Assembly (NCBI GenBank): GCA_017506865.1
Contig: JAFCMP010000073.1
Coordinates: 273,736-337,735 of the forward strand
Source: Tribonema minus
Lineage: Eukaryota; Sar; Xanthophyceae; Tribonematales; Tribonemataceae
DNA: 64,000 bases
Direction: 5' to 3'
The notes beneath the pieces are model-generated. The model searched no databases. It worked only from the letters and a program-made list of their open reading frames with translations, and was not told the DNA's origin. Shown in pieces: positions 22,701-31,400 of the stretch; position 1 is the first letter of the stretch; each line of letters starts with the position of its first letter. Made by a program: the position numbers and the translations under genes.

Positions 22701-24315
22701 ACACCTGCGGGGCATGTGAACGCAAATGCATTCATGAAAACGCATGAATTTGTAAACAAGGAAGCAGCGCTGCTGCGGTGCGTCACCGCGCGCACCGTGC
22801 CAAAACTTCCCGCGCCAAGGGGCCGCCCCGTCTGCAGATCGTACACCTGTGAACACATGAATTCATGTGGATAAAATTAGTGGAAACGCATGAATTTGTA
22901 ATCTGATAATTCATGGTGAAGCAGCGCTGCTGCGGTGCGTCACCGCGCGAACTGTGCCAAGGCTGCCCGCATCACAAGGCCGCCCCGTCTGCAGATTATA
23001 CACCTGCGAAGAGTGTGAACACACATGAATTAATGAAAACGCATGAATTTGTGAATTCATAATTCATGGCTGCTGCGGTGCGTCACCGCGCGCACCGTGC
23101 CAAAACTGCCCGCGCCAAGGGGCCGCCCGTTTGCAGATCATGCACCTGCGCAAGGGTTGACGCGTGCCAAGCACCAAGTACGGCCACCTGAATGCTGAGC
23201 AATGCAACTGAGCGGTGCCGCCGCCGCGCATGTGCATTGTGAGACGGCCACCAGCCCCACTGCTGCTGCGCCAATTTCGCGTTCAGAGAACCAGTCTGAG
23301 TTGCTGCTACATGCACAAGCTGCGCATAATACCGCCAGTTCATCACCATCCTCAATCCCATGCGGCGCTGTCAGGGTTTGTATGACGTTCACGAGGGCGA
23401 GGACTACAGCATCATGCTTGAGCAGACCAGTTCACGTCACTGTAATGTGGACAACTGCGTCGCAGCGCCAAAAGAGAAGGCACCAGACGACTTTTTCATA
23501 CAAGGTAATGCGTAATACCACACGCCACGGTTCCAATGCAGAGCACGCACGGAGCATCTGTATTGCAGTGCTTCCCCATGACGCCAGTCTGCGGCAGGAT
23601 GCGAGCGCAGCAAATGGCTGATTATCACATTTGGGCAATTGAACCGTTGCACTGGTGTTGCTAAGGCGTGGTTGACAGTTGCTGTCTATGACTACCTATG
23701 ATGGATGGTGAGGGCAGATTGCATGATCTGGTGCAGTGCGGTGACGTCACTGTCGATGGCTGTTGGGGCACAACTTCATGTTGATGTTCGGTGACTGTTC
23801 ATGGTAGGCACTGCTGATGCCTGAACACGTGTGTGCTGGTGCCGATAGCGCGCACTGAATAAAAGCCCCTGGTGAGGCTATGATTGGCACCAATGGCTTC
23901 AACGGCCCGACATGTCGCCGATGAAACTAAAGACAAGTCACTGAAAACGCGGCACTCGCATTCGTTTTGAACAAAAGCAACATTATTGATTATTAAGTTG
24001 AAATGATTTGTGCAAACACCTGTGTCCAACTCTGTCTGCAGCGAGTCAAATTTCTCGTCAGGCGTGCAAACTGAACCCCCCAAAAGCAGGGCACAAGGGC
24101 ACGAACAACATGCTGTCGGTGCGGCAGATGGTCCTCACCTCGTCGATCGTTCTTCTGAACTCCTCGTGCACAAGGTTGTGCAGCATCATCGACTGTTTTC
24201 TCCGGGTGCAGTCCAATTCTCGCCTCTGACCCACGCATCGCCCTTGGACCTTTTTCGCGGCGGCTTCCGCGGCCAACGCAGACGCGACCTCAGACTTTGA
24301 ATTAGAACAGCCCAT
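7720..24315 (-). CDS. Calcium-dependent protein kinase (CDPK-like), 18 exons found, one expected exon missing
   Basis: Ser/Thr kinase fused to a calmodulin-like domain, expected to couple calcium signals to phosphorylation at membranes. Exons, 5' to 3': 24139-24315, 22534-22704, 21250-21441, 20227-20289, 19280-19345, [gap], 16066-16192, 15579-15637, 14994-15129, 14295-14365, 13524-13620, 12472-12535, 12202-12267, 11383-11558, 10635-10728, 10201-10280, 9512-9633, 8915-9051, 7720-8006. Phases agree at every join except across the gap. Motifs: MGCSNSK N-terminus (myristoylation/palmitoylation type), LGAGSFGTV, FALK lysine, HRDLKLEN, DFGLGT, WSIGIITYTLMVGRFPF, RRMTAKEAQAHPWL. Four EF-hands follow; only the last (DHDKDGKIGFPE, split by an intron) is canonical, as the first three lack the position-12 glutamate. 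About 200 residues, His/Gln- and Lys/Ala-rich, follow before a TAG stop. The APE-containing exon (about 20 residues) is absent, so activity is doubtful. Confidence 0.85.
8040..8170 (-). repeat. Copy of the kinase last-exon 5' end with its acceptor
   Basis: The start of the last exon (GKDLNTSLHKKK, acceptor at 8007-8008) is repeated at about 8095-8140 with a matching cag acceptor and the same flanking tatgtatg and gtgagtgagtgag sequence, at a spacing of about 130 bases. The upstream block reaching 8250 also resembles it. Confidence 0.75.
8325..8910 (-). repeat. Copies of kinase exon 17 3' end plus donor
   Basis: The junction at 8915 (MRRATSETG, donor gtgagtca) recurs further into the intron at about 8735-8790, 8430-8470 and 8330-8375, each with the tgactcacc-type donor complement and the following tgttgag block. 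Copies diverge with distance. Confidence 0.65.
9060..9470. repeat. Tandem repeat, unit about 90-120 bp, in a kinase intron
   Basis: Four successive units share gtctttcgctctggctccct, then a variable cgcaaa stretch, then cagcgatgagaa. It lies just upstream (in gene orientation) of exon 17. I cannot relate it clearly to exon sequence. Confidence 0.75.
10286..10625 (-). repeat. Copies of kinase exon 15 start and exon 14 end
   Basis: Blocks at about 10365-10400 and 10445-10490 repeat the exon 15 5' end (AAMSRMVS) with the flanking gtaggtaggt tract. A block at about 10548-10585 repeats the exon 14 3' end (LSTATITSR) with a following gtac. Duplications from both sides of this intron therefore meet in the middle. 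Confidence 0.7.
10908..10940. repeat. Interstitial CCCTAA telomere-type repeat
   Basis: Four consecutive ccctaa units inside the intron between kinase exons 13 and 14. Similar short runs recur at 12282-12302, 20698-20720, 20857-20873, 19698-19714, 21464-21482, 47318-47341, 49145-49158 and 49859-49876. Confidence 0.9.
11170..11382 (-). repeat. Copies of the kinase exon 13 3' end
   Basis: Sequence matching the exon 13 end (QMREAIAEFDHDKDGK with donor gtacg) recurs at about 11210-11275 and, as the terminal cttgccatccttgt block with the acgt donor complement, at about 11318-11340. Confidence 0.65.
11559..11870 (-). repeat. Copies of the kinase exon 13 5' end with acceptor
   Basis: The acceptor block cttgaggcctgcgcaacggc followed by agcagggggtaggtatacaa is present at about 11551, 11640 and, more diverged, 11801. 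Each copy keeps the cag that would act as acceptor on the minus strand. Unit about 90-160 bases. Confidence 0.8.
13441..13523 (-). repeat. Copy of the kinase exon 10 3' end plus donor
   Basis: The 3' end of exon 10 (LLRDKDIDQ, donor gtgcgtc) is duplicated once at about 13455-13490, directly adjacent in the intron, with the gaagatgacgcacctgatcg block conserved. Confidence 0.85.
14550..14993 (-). repeat. Three extra copies of the kinase exon 8 3' end plus donor
   Basis: The exon 8 terminus (FQPLSSDVAARLKSFKDQSVLK, donor gtgcgcac) is repeated at about 14800-14880 (nearly perfect), 14675-14735 and 14550-14595. Each copy keeps the ttgaagtgcgcaccttgagc block. Copy length shrinks and divergence grows away from the exon. 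Confidence 0.9.
15130..15345 (-). repeat. Copies of the kinase exon 8 5' end with acceptor
   Basis: The exon start coding AKEAQAHPWLQLKRS and its upstream cag acceptor recur at about 15187-15245 and 15292-15340, each followed by the gagtcatgagtcacaagtga block. Confidence 0.85.
15830..16320 (-). repeat. Copies of both ends of kinase exon 6
   Basis: The exon 6 3' end (MLQHMIKTKDVDMDTED plus donor) recurs at about 15825-15915 on the downstream side. The exon 6 5' end (acceptor ctgcag, then TYTLMVGRF) recurs at about 16195-16290 on the upstream side. The exon is thus flanked by its own fragments. Confidence 0.8.
16795..19016. mobile_element. Composite insertion: about 550-bp direct repeats flanking a TIR-bearing segment
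   Basis: Near-identical direct repeats occupy about 16795-17367 and 18465-19016, differing by small indels and scattered substitutions. Between them lies an AT-richer block with inverted ends (about 17374-18249). The direct repeats code for nothing I recognise. It could be an LTR-like pair, or a segment duplicated after a DNA transposon landed in it. It sits in the kinase intron where the activation-segment exon should be. Confidence 0.7.
17374..18249. mobile_element. Candidate non-autonomous DNA transposon with AGGGTTGC ends
   Basis: The left end reads agggttgccgg and the right end, reversed and complemented, agggttgctgg; the following bases on both sides are rich in taaat, cgtaa and tagtaa motifs that continue the inverted similarity loosely. 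AGGGTTGC-type termini resemble hAT elements. I found no clear 8-bp target duplication. Confidence 0.45.
19126..19216 (+). mobile_element. 91-bp 5'-truncated copy of the window's non-LTR retrotransposon, with target-site duplication
   Basis: These bases match the 3' end of the full-length element at 54432-54522 (opposite orientation) almost perfectly, covering the last codons and the short 3' UTR that ends ccatac. The copy is bounded by the perfect 10-bp direct repeat gtacaattga at 19116-19125 and 19217-19226. There is no poly(A) tail. This defines the true 3' end of the family. Confidence 0.92.
19400..19625 (-). repeat. Diverged copies of the kinase DFG exon 5' end
   Basis: Blocks at about 19440-19500 (translating near IVDCGLDDKAPMML) and 19570-19610 (QLVGFGPGTHV) match the DFG exon start IVDFGLGTTGTQAQMMR at 19345 and keep an upstream acceptor-like sequence. 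They are non-functional as exons because the DFG is altered. Confidence 0.65.
20560..21235 (-). repeat. Copies of the kinase exon 3 3' end mixed with CCCTAA runs
   Basis: The exon 3 terminus (EQDAAAVVKDIVDGIRYCHEHNIA with donor gtgagt) is repeated at about 21055-21180, then in shorter forms at about 20885-20955, 20790-20850 and 20570-20690. Each copy is followed by ccctaaccctaa-type sequence, giving a composite unit. Confidence 0.85.
21588..21668 (-). repeat. Copy of the kinase exon 3 5' end
   Basis: The exon 3 start (KLDHPSVARLQEVYHSPDYVF) is duplicated upstream at about 21590-21665 as ELDHPSVARLREVYHSPDYVF, with an acceptor-like sequence before it. Confidence 0.85.
22395..22533 (-). repeat. 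Copies of the kinase exon 2 3' end plus donor
   Basis: The exon 2 terminus (AHFALFMNEVEIMK, donor gtgag) recurs at about 22485-22530 and 22435-22495 in the intron, each with the ctcaccttca donor complement. Confidence 0.75.
22755..23155 (-). repeat. Three extra copies of the kinase exon 2 5' end with acceptor
   Basis: The exon 2 start (VYDLQTGRPLGAGSFGTVRAVTHRSS) and its acceptor are repeated at about 22765-22855, 22920-23010 and 23065-23150. Most keep the tgcagatc..acacctg acceptor and are separated by aattcatgaaaacgcatgaa-type spacers. Unit about 150 bases. Confidence 0.9.
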
Positions 24316-26226
24316 GGCGTCAGGAGCCGTTGTTCGACCCTCGCCACACTGGCTTTCGCGCCTTGCTCCGGTCCTGCCCTCTCTAACGCTCCAACTGAGA
24401 CCCACTGCCAGTAAGCCTCCTCCGATCAGCTCTGCCTAAAGCTGTTGCCGCTCGCGGTCCTGATTAACGTCCTTTCCAATTTGCTGTATATCTGTCCGCA
24501 GCTTTCTCTCGATAGCCTCGGTCGCAACCAAGGCCACACTTCAAAAAAAAAAAAAACAGAACAAAGTTCCTGAGAAGGCAAAGTTTCTGAGAACTTTCCT
24601 TTCAGGAACCGAACTTCAACTTCTTATATTGTTGAACTTCGGTTTTTCCCCCGTACAAGATCTCCCCCGCCGGGGGGGGGCTCGCGACCGCCGAACAAGG
24701 CGTAAATCGCATCCAAAGCACGCCCAACGCCCCTCCCCCCTAAGGATAAATTGCATTCAAAGCAAGCTGCGCCGACGCCATGCGTCGCGGAGGAAAGGTT
24801 CAGTCGTGGCGGGTGGCAGTGCGCACACCGCCAGCATCCCCAGGCGAGCGCAGGCGCCGCCGCCACAGTGTAAGCACATGCAGGCGGCGCCGCCGCGGCG
24901 CATGCGCAACCACCTCGTCAAGCCACGCGCTGCAGCACGTGCAGCGCGCGCACAGGCGTCGCCAGCTGACATGCAGCTGAGACAAGCACGTAGGCGGCGC
25001 CGCGCGCCAGCGCCGCTAGCTGTGGCGCGGGCGACAGTGCGCACACATGACGTCGCCAGCTGCTGCCGCGTGCGCCAGCGCCACCATCTGCCATGCTTCC
25101 AAGCATCCACAGCGCAAGCACGCGCGGGCGCTGCCACCGCTGTTGCCGCAGCGCGTGGGTGGGCACTGTGCTGAGTTGAGCACTGCAGCGGGTGCAGCAT
25201 TGCATACAGGCGCCGCCAACTGACAGGCGCGCAGCCGAAACAGCGCGCGCCGCGCGGGCTAACAGGTCATAGCAGTAGTGCTGAGCAGCTGCGCAGCATA
25301 GAGCACCGAGCCGCTGACTGCTAGCAGCAGGCGCCGCCGCAGCGCATGCGCGCCGTGATGCGCTCAGCATTGCAGAAGGCAGCATTGCAGAAGGCACGCC
25401 GCGCTGCGCAGCACAATGCAACTGCGGCAAAACTGTCCTACGTCAAGGTGCCGCTGACTGAAATACACGCGCAAGCGCCGCCGGGGCACAATAGCACGTG
25501 CAAACATAACGTCAGCATCACCTGCTGTGACGCAGACAGCGATGCGCACAAACGCTGCAGCGCGCGCAGCGTCGCCGCCAAGTGGAAGACGCGCAGCCGT
25601 GACAGACGAGCAGCGCGCGTAGGCAGCGCCGGCCACCAGGCGCGCAACATCATGTTACTGCAACAGTAGGTAGCCAAGCTGGCCTTCAATCAAACAAATG
25701 CAGTGCGATGTGTGCGCACGCGGCAGCGCCGCGGTGGCGCTGCCTCTGCAGCAGTGCAGCATTATATGTCCTTGCAAATCGTTCTGAAAAGTCGCATAGC
25801 ATACTGACACAGCAGCAGTCGCGTTGAGCCACTCGGAACATGTGTTCGCCCCAGACCAGTGTCATTGAACAGAGCAAGTGAGGCAACCTCAACTTTTGCG
25901 AAGCTGGTTCTGCAGTCAGCTGGCTCGCCATACGGGCGCAGAGATACCACAGCAGAAAAATGAACAACCTTGCTGCAGTCATAAAAATGCTATCAGACAC
26001 GATCTAGACCAAATTCCACACCTGCGTCGTCCACAGTTCACAGAGCGCCGCCCGTCACCGAAACCGAGCCAGCCGCCATCGCAGCACGCCATGCACACCA
26101 CCAAGCAGCTCCCCCTTCGACAGAAACCATCCTCAGCAGTAGAAATCACCATCCAGCAGCTTTCCAGGCAGCAAACACGCAGCCAGCTAGAGCACGCGCA
26201 GGCCCCCCCAATAGAAAATAACGCAC
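24316..26226. other. Region upstream of the kinase; no confident gene
   Basis: Contains an A-run at about 24543-24556, then from about 24780 to 25640 a GC-rich tract dense in gcgccgccgc and cagctg-type words. A frame on the minus strand at about 25765-25950 has protein-like composition (VASLALFNDTGLGRTHV) but no identifiable motif; it may belong with the exon at 26227-26622. Confidence 0.35.
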
Positions 26227-26622
26227 TTGAAGTTCTCGCGGAGCCTGTAGCTCGAAGCACACGTTCAACACCCACTCCCGCAGGCTGTCCGAGAAGAAAG
26301 CACGCTGCAGCAGCATATACTGCTGTATCATCGCCTCAGGCAATGTCTATGGCGCGCTACACGCACAAACAGAAGCTCGCCGGATTGTCTATTACAATAC
26401 AGCCTGCCGAAATCGCCATAGCTGACGACGCACAGCGAGGTAAAGAGCAGGACCAGCGTCAGCAACAGCAATGTCGTAGACAGCGATACTGCACACCACC
26501 TTCGCCCGCCAGCCGTGTGCCGTTGCCTGGCAATCACCCACGACACGGCTCGAGACCCTGCCAAGCCGCAACTGATGCCACATCAGCTCACCAAAATCAT
26601 CACAGGTCGTCTCCCGCTGCAT
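26227..26622 (-). CDS. Fragmentary membrane-protein-like gene, unrecognised
   Basis: An ATG at 26622 starts MQRETTCDDFG and then a donor-like gtgagc. A phase-compatible continuation after gcttggcag encodes GSRAVSWVIARQ and a hydrophobic helix (TTLLLLTLVLLFTSLCVVSY). A further coding-like stretch, AMIQQYMLLQRAFFSDSLRE, is in another frame and ends at a donor gtgcgt at 26226. Joining the last two needs a 20-base intron (gtgcgtgtagcgcgccatag) or a frameshift. A long open frame on the opposite strand overlaps. Low confidence; no family recognised. Confidence 0.3.
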
Positions 26623-27525
26623 GGCGAGGCGCCATCAGCAGCGATCCTGACGGCAGAGCAAGCACACGCGCCGCACACACCCCGCGGCCCGCGGCCCCGC
26701 CCGTCGTCAGCCGCAGCCCGGCGTCAGGCCCAGGCCTCCCGCCAAAAGGAAATTCAAAGTTAACGGGACCCCCTCAGGAAACTTGCCCGAAATTTCCTCA
26801 ATCACTCGAGCATGGTAGGGCCTCCATCAGCCAGATTTGCTCTCGCGGCTCGCGCCGCGTCGCTGCCGCTCCGCGGCGTCCGGTCGCTCGCTACAATGCT
26901 TTTGAAAAAAAGGCAACCAGCACAAACAAGCAAGCAGGCCTGCGCACAGTTCTGGGTATCGGCAGGCTATTGAAGTATACACAACTTGCACCTTCCCACA
27001 AAAGTAGCATCAACCACTTTGTAGATCACACAGGCAGCACATCAACTGCGAGAAACGCAGAAGCCACACAGGAGACAGCATGACCCTGAGCATGGGCAAA
27101 GCTTTGTGTTTTGATGCATGTGACAATGCGCGTGTCTGCGCATGATTGCCTTCATACAGGCGCCTCTTGTGCCAGAATGTACACTTACGGCGGTGGGCAG
27201 GAAACCACTACTGGCAACGTGTGCATGAATGTAAATGTTGTGCAGCTGCTGCCGTTGATGTGCTCATGCAAATGAGCAGGACTTGACACTGCGCTGTCTG
27301 GCGTCTGGAGCTTTGGATGACTATCACTGTGAAGAGGTCGGCTGCTTCCGACATATAATGCAGCTGCAGTCTCTGCAGCTATGTAGTAGCACCAGACAAT
27401 CACGCATGAACGCGGGACAATCTGGGTAACCCACTACGCAGCGCATACATTGATGCTGCTCCTTGAGCTGACATCTGCCCTGCTTGCACAACTGTACGCA
27501 TGTGGCAAACACAACTAGTAGTCGA

Positions 27526-28281
27526 CTACCTGTCTTTCCCGTCATCCTCCTGCTGCTCTCGGAGCCTCTCATCTCGTTGCTTGAGCAGCCTGTCGAACAA
27601 GCCCATCCGGCGCGCCTCCGTCTCGCGCAGCTGCTTCCTCTCTCGCACATCCAGCAGTTCCTTCTCCTCGGGCAGCAGAGCATCCGCACTACCGCTTGCG
27701 ATAGTATATGCTGGTTGCGATACGAGCGCTGCGATTCCAAGCGCGCCCAATGCTGCGACCAGCGCCAGATTGCCTGCCTCAGGGCCACCACTGCTGCCAA
27801 TGCCTGCCTCCAGCAGCGGTGAAAACAGGCCCGTAGTCACGATGGCTGCCAGCAGAGCGAAGAAGTCAGGAGCCTCCACGGACCTGACCAGAGGCAGGGA
27901 ACCCAAGAACATCCCGCAGAAGACCCAGTCGCCCCTCAAGACTCCCAGCTGCAGCGCCAGAAAGTAGATCACTCGCAGCTCCGTGAGGCCAAAAAAGTTC
28001 AACTCGCGGGTGAGGAAGTCGACGGCGCCGATGGAGGCCTGCACCACCGCAGGCTCATCGTCTTCGTCCTCTTCGTCGTCGTCAAACCTGCGGGCACGCA
28101 GCGCGGGTCCGGCCCTGATGGTGCCTGTCTTGAAGGCCATGGCCACCTTCAAATCGTGTACATTTGGCTGCTGAAGACGAGATCCGGCATGGGTGTTACC
28201 CAGGCAGAGGGGAGGCAGCAGCGGCTGTGACGCTGGAGGAGATCGTAGCAGCAGCGACGGTATCACCGTGTAGCACCGCAT
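27526..28281 (-). CDS. Conserved-looking multi-pass membrane protein, possibly plastid-targeted
   Basis: Single-exon 251-residue frame from an ATG at 28281 to a TAG. The N-terminus (MRCYTVIPSLLLRSPPASQP) is hydrophobic then basic and Ser/Pro-containing, which fits a transit peptide. A later ATG at 28141 (MAFKTGTIR) is an alternative start. An acidic patch (FDDDEEDEDDE) precedes three hydrophobic segments, around VIYFLALQLGVL, FFALLAAIVTTGLF and LALVAALGALGIAALV. The C-terminus is charged and helical (ERKQLRETEARRMGLFDRLL). No family recognised; localisation is inference. Confidence 0.65.
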   Translation of the reverse strand: MRCYTVIPSLLLRSPPASQPLLPPLCLGNTHAGSRLQQPNVHDLKVAMAFKTGTIRAGPALRARRFDDDEEDEDDEPAVVQASIGAVDFLTRELNFFGLTELRVIYFLALQLGVLRGDWVFCGMFLGSLPLVRSVEAPDFFALLAAIVTTGLFSPLLEAGIGSSGGPEAGNLALVAALGALGIAALVSQPAYTIASGSADALLPEEKELLDVRERKQLRETEARRMGLFDRLLKQRDERLREQQEDDGKDR

Positions 28282-28427
28282 GCCGACAGAGAATGTCAAA
28301 AAATCCACACCACACAGTTAAACTGCAAGTGCGAACTTGGCCTTTCAGACCAGCTTGCAGTGGTCACAAAGGCAACTTGGAGAACAAGGCTGACGCACAC
28401 GGCAAGCACACTGCTGAAGCGAGGACA
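28282..28427. promoter_or_regulatory. Divergent intergenic region, probable bidirectional promoter
   Basis: Only about 146 bases separate the ATG of the membrane-protein gene (-) from the first ATG of the bHLH-PAS frame (+), so both 5' UTRs and promoters must lie here or overlap coding sequence. No TATA box is evident. Confidence 0.4.
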
Positions 28428-31400
28428 ATGCATCCACGCTACGATGGCCGCAGACGGGACAGCAGGCGGGCTTCCTCCCCCTCAAGCAGCGCCAAGAGGC
28501 TGAGATCAGACGCTTCGTGCAGCAGCAACAGCCCGCAGGCGCCTGTGACCACTGCACCACCAGAGCATGCTCTCATGCTCCAGATGCTGTACGAGCAAGC
28601 GCACATGAACCGAGGTGTCCCCATGGGCATGCTTTCTTTCCCCCACGTGCAACGCGTCGCGCCCTTTATATCGCCGCCTCTGCAACACCAAAGCCAGTTT
28701 CCTCTGCAAGCCACTCCACCCTCGAGAAGCGATGGAGGCAACACCACGAGCGGCAGCGTAATGGGATTTGATTCGTCCTCCCTGCCCGGTCGGGGCGCCG
28801 CCACCACTCTTCACGTAAGCCAAGGCAGCAATTTCTCTCGAGCTGGCTCTTCAGTCGTAACAGCCCAGTCCGCACACAGAACATCGCCTGTGCCCGCACA
28901 GCGTAAAGCTGTTCAGCGCCTTCACAGCACACAACTGGGTCTGCACTCAGCCGTTGCTGCCCCTCAGATGCGCCATGCGCAGCAGCCGAGCGCCCTCCTG
29001 CTTTCTCAGCTGTTCGCACCCTTGTACTCCTCACTCGACACCTCGGAGGGCTGCGTGCAGCTGCAGCAGCCCGAGATCCCCGATCTCACTCTTCCAGAGT
29101 TCGCAGCCGGCCCCTCGCTCACGGTCCCCTACCCCATGCCCCCCTTCACCGCGGGGCTCATTGGCGATGGAGTGCTCTCTCGGCCGCAGTTTCGAAGTTC
29201 CGATACCGGGTGGCCAGCAGTAACGGCGGCGCGAGGCTTCGGCAGCAGCTGGCACAACAACGCAAGTTCCTCAGGCAGCGACTCCCCCGTGCCCGCTGCG
29301 GCGGCGCGCTTCTCCGACCGGCGCCAGCGCTCCCCTACGCCGCCGCGCACCACCGCCGCATTCGCCGCGCTGCTGCGCTCCATGCAGCAGCAGCAGCAGC
29401 AGCAGCACGCCGAGATGCCCGAGCTCGGCAGCGCCGGCGACGCCAGCGTCGACAGCGACGACGGCTACGCGAGCGACTTCGGCGGCGGCGGCGCGCGCGG
29501 GCACCGCCGCGGCGGCGCCGGCGGCAGCGGCGGCAGCGGCAGCGGCGGCGGCGGCGGCGCGCGCGCCCACCGCAACGCGCGCGAGCAGGTGCGCAGCGCG
29601 CAGATCTCGGAGCAGATCGCCGCGCTGCGCGCCGCGCTCGCGGGCGCCGGCGTCAGCGCTCAGTCGAGCCGCCACGGCCTCCTCGCGGACGTCGCGGCGT
29701 ACATCCACGCGCTGCAGCGGCGCACGCGCGCGCTGGAGGATGAGCGCCAGCGCTGGCTCGCGGAGAACCCACCGGCGAATTCGCTGCTAAGCGCTGGCGG
29801 CTGCGGCGGCAGCAGCGAGGGGAGGGGGGGGGGAGAAGGGGGGGGGGCGAAGGCGACAGAGCTGGGCGTGAGCGCTGCTGCGGCGGGGGCGATGGCGTTC
29901 CAGGCGATCTTCTCGCAAGCGGTGAGTCGCTGCGGAAGTTGCGCTAGCCCTAATTCTAACTCTAATGCTAACCCTAAGCAGCACGTGTCAGCATGCACGG
30001 TCTAGCACCCTGCGTGTGCGTTCGCCAGTTGGTACATGCGTAGTGGCTCCGTGCGTCGCTTCTCTTGTCTCAACCGTGTACTTTTATTATATTCCACTTG
30101 TGGCTGTGGAAATGCCATGTTGTAGGTGTGTCGCCTTGTTCTCAACCGTGTACTTCGAAGTACATGAAAAATGATGGCATCAGCACTTCCTGCAGAGGGC
30201 AGTGGAGGAAGGGGCGTTCGCCTTCTAGTTACCATCGCGGGCCTGCCACTCCACAGAGTCGACTTCCTAGAAACTTGGCGTTGGTGCACATGAAGTAGCT
30301 GTTGAAGTATACGCAATGCGTCCGTGGGCGCCGGGCGTTGCATTGCGCGCGCGCGCGCGGCGCACGAGTCATTGCAGTTACAGGGGGGGTCACGATATAA
30401 GAGCGGGTCCGTCCCGCCAGCCTCACCGCTCTTATAAATACTGTGACCGCTCCTATATCAGTCCTTGTGCTTAAGTAGGGTTAGCCCAAACCCTAAGCTA
30501 ATCCTAGCCCTAGCCCTAGGGTTTGAAGTGTTTAAGTAGGGTTAGTGTGCCAACAGTTAAAGTTGGCTCCGAATTAAGCCGGGGAAGCAACGCACTGTGC
30601 GCTACACGCTGTGACTGATCGAAACGCGCTTGAGCGTTGTTGAATATCACGCAAAAGCCGGTCTTCAGGCATCGTTCGTGAGGCGGCTAGTGGTAGGTGG
30701 ACACGATATAAGAGCGGTCTGCCCCGACGGGCGCCAAATCGCTCTTATATCGACCAGATCCGTGTTCAGCCGTCAGACCGCTCTTATACCGTGACCGCTC
30801 TTATATCGAGCGCTCTTATATCGTGACCCCCCCTGTACAGTCACACTTGAGGAGTAGTCGAAGAAGTGCACGAAAGCCACAACTGCTTCTGACGGCACCC
30901 ATGGTACGGCGCGCTGCGATGACAGCAGCCGCCATGTGCTCACTGGCTCGACACGCAGTGGCAGTTGCATTGGCTGCGGCGGCTAGACCTCATTTACCTA
31001 TGTAATGTTGCTTTTGTGCCGGCCCTCTCATAAGTTGGATGTTGATCTCGCTCCGGCGACGCCACACATGCCGCTGGCAGCGGCGTCGATCGAGCATCCA
31101 GTTGTTGTCGACGGTAGCTTGCGTATGCTAGCGGCCCGCTCAGTTGTCACTGGGCTAGCAGCTGTGCACATGGCGCACCGCGCGGGGCCGACCCTCCATC
31201 TTGCGTGCGCAAGTGGCAGCAATGCACCGGTTTAGGGCTAGGGTTAGCATCGGGGTTTGGTTAGCCATCATCCTGATGCTATTGGACAGCCGTGCAGCTG
31301 CCGCGGCAAAGCGCGCGGGGCGATCAACGAACTACAGCCTGCTTCTCGTCCGACGAAGAGAAGAAGACACTTCAGTATTGGTAAAAGGCGCCTCTTGCGC

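Noticed and set aside
25878-27083. 401-codon plus-strand open frame
   Set aside because: Begins at GTG, has Gln/Ala/Pro/Arg-rich composition without domains, and overlaps better coding-like stretches on the minus strand.
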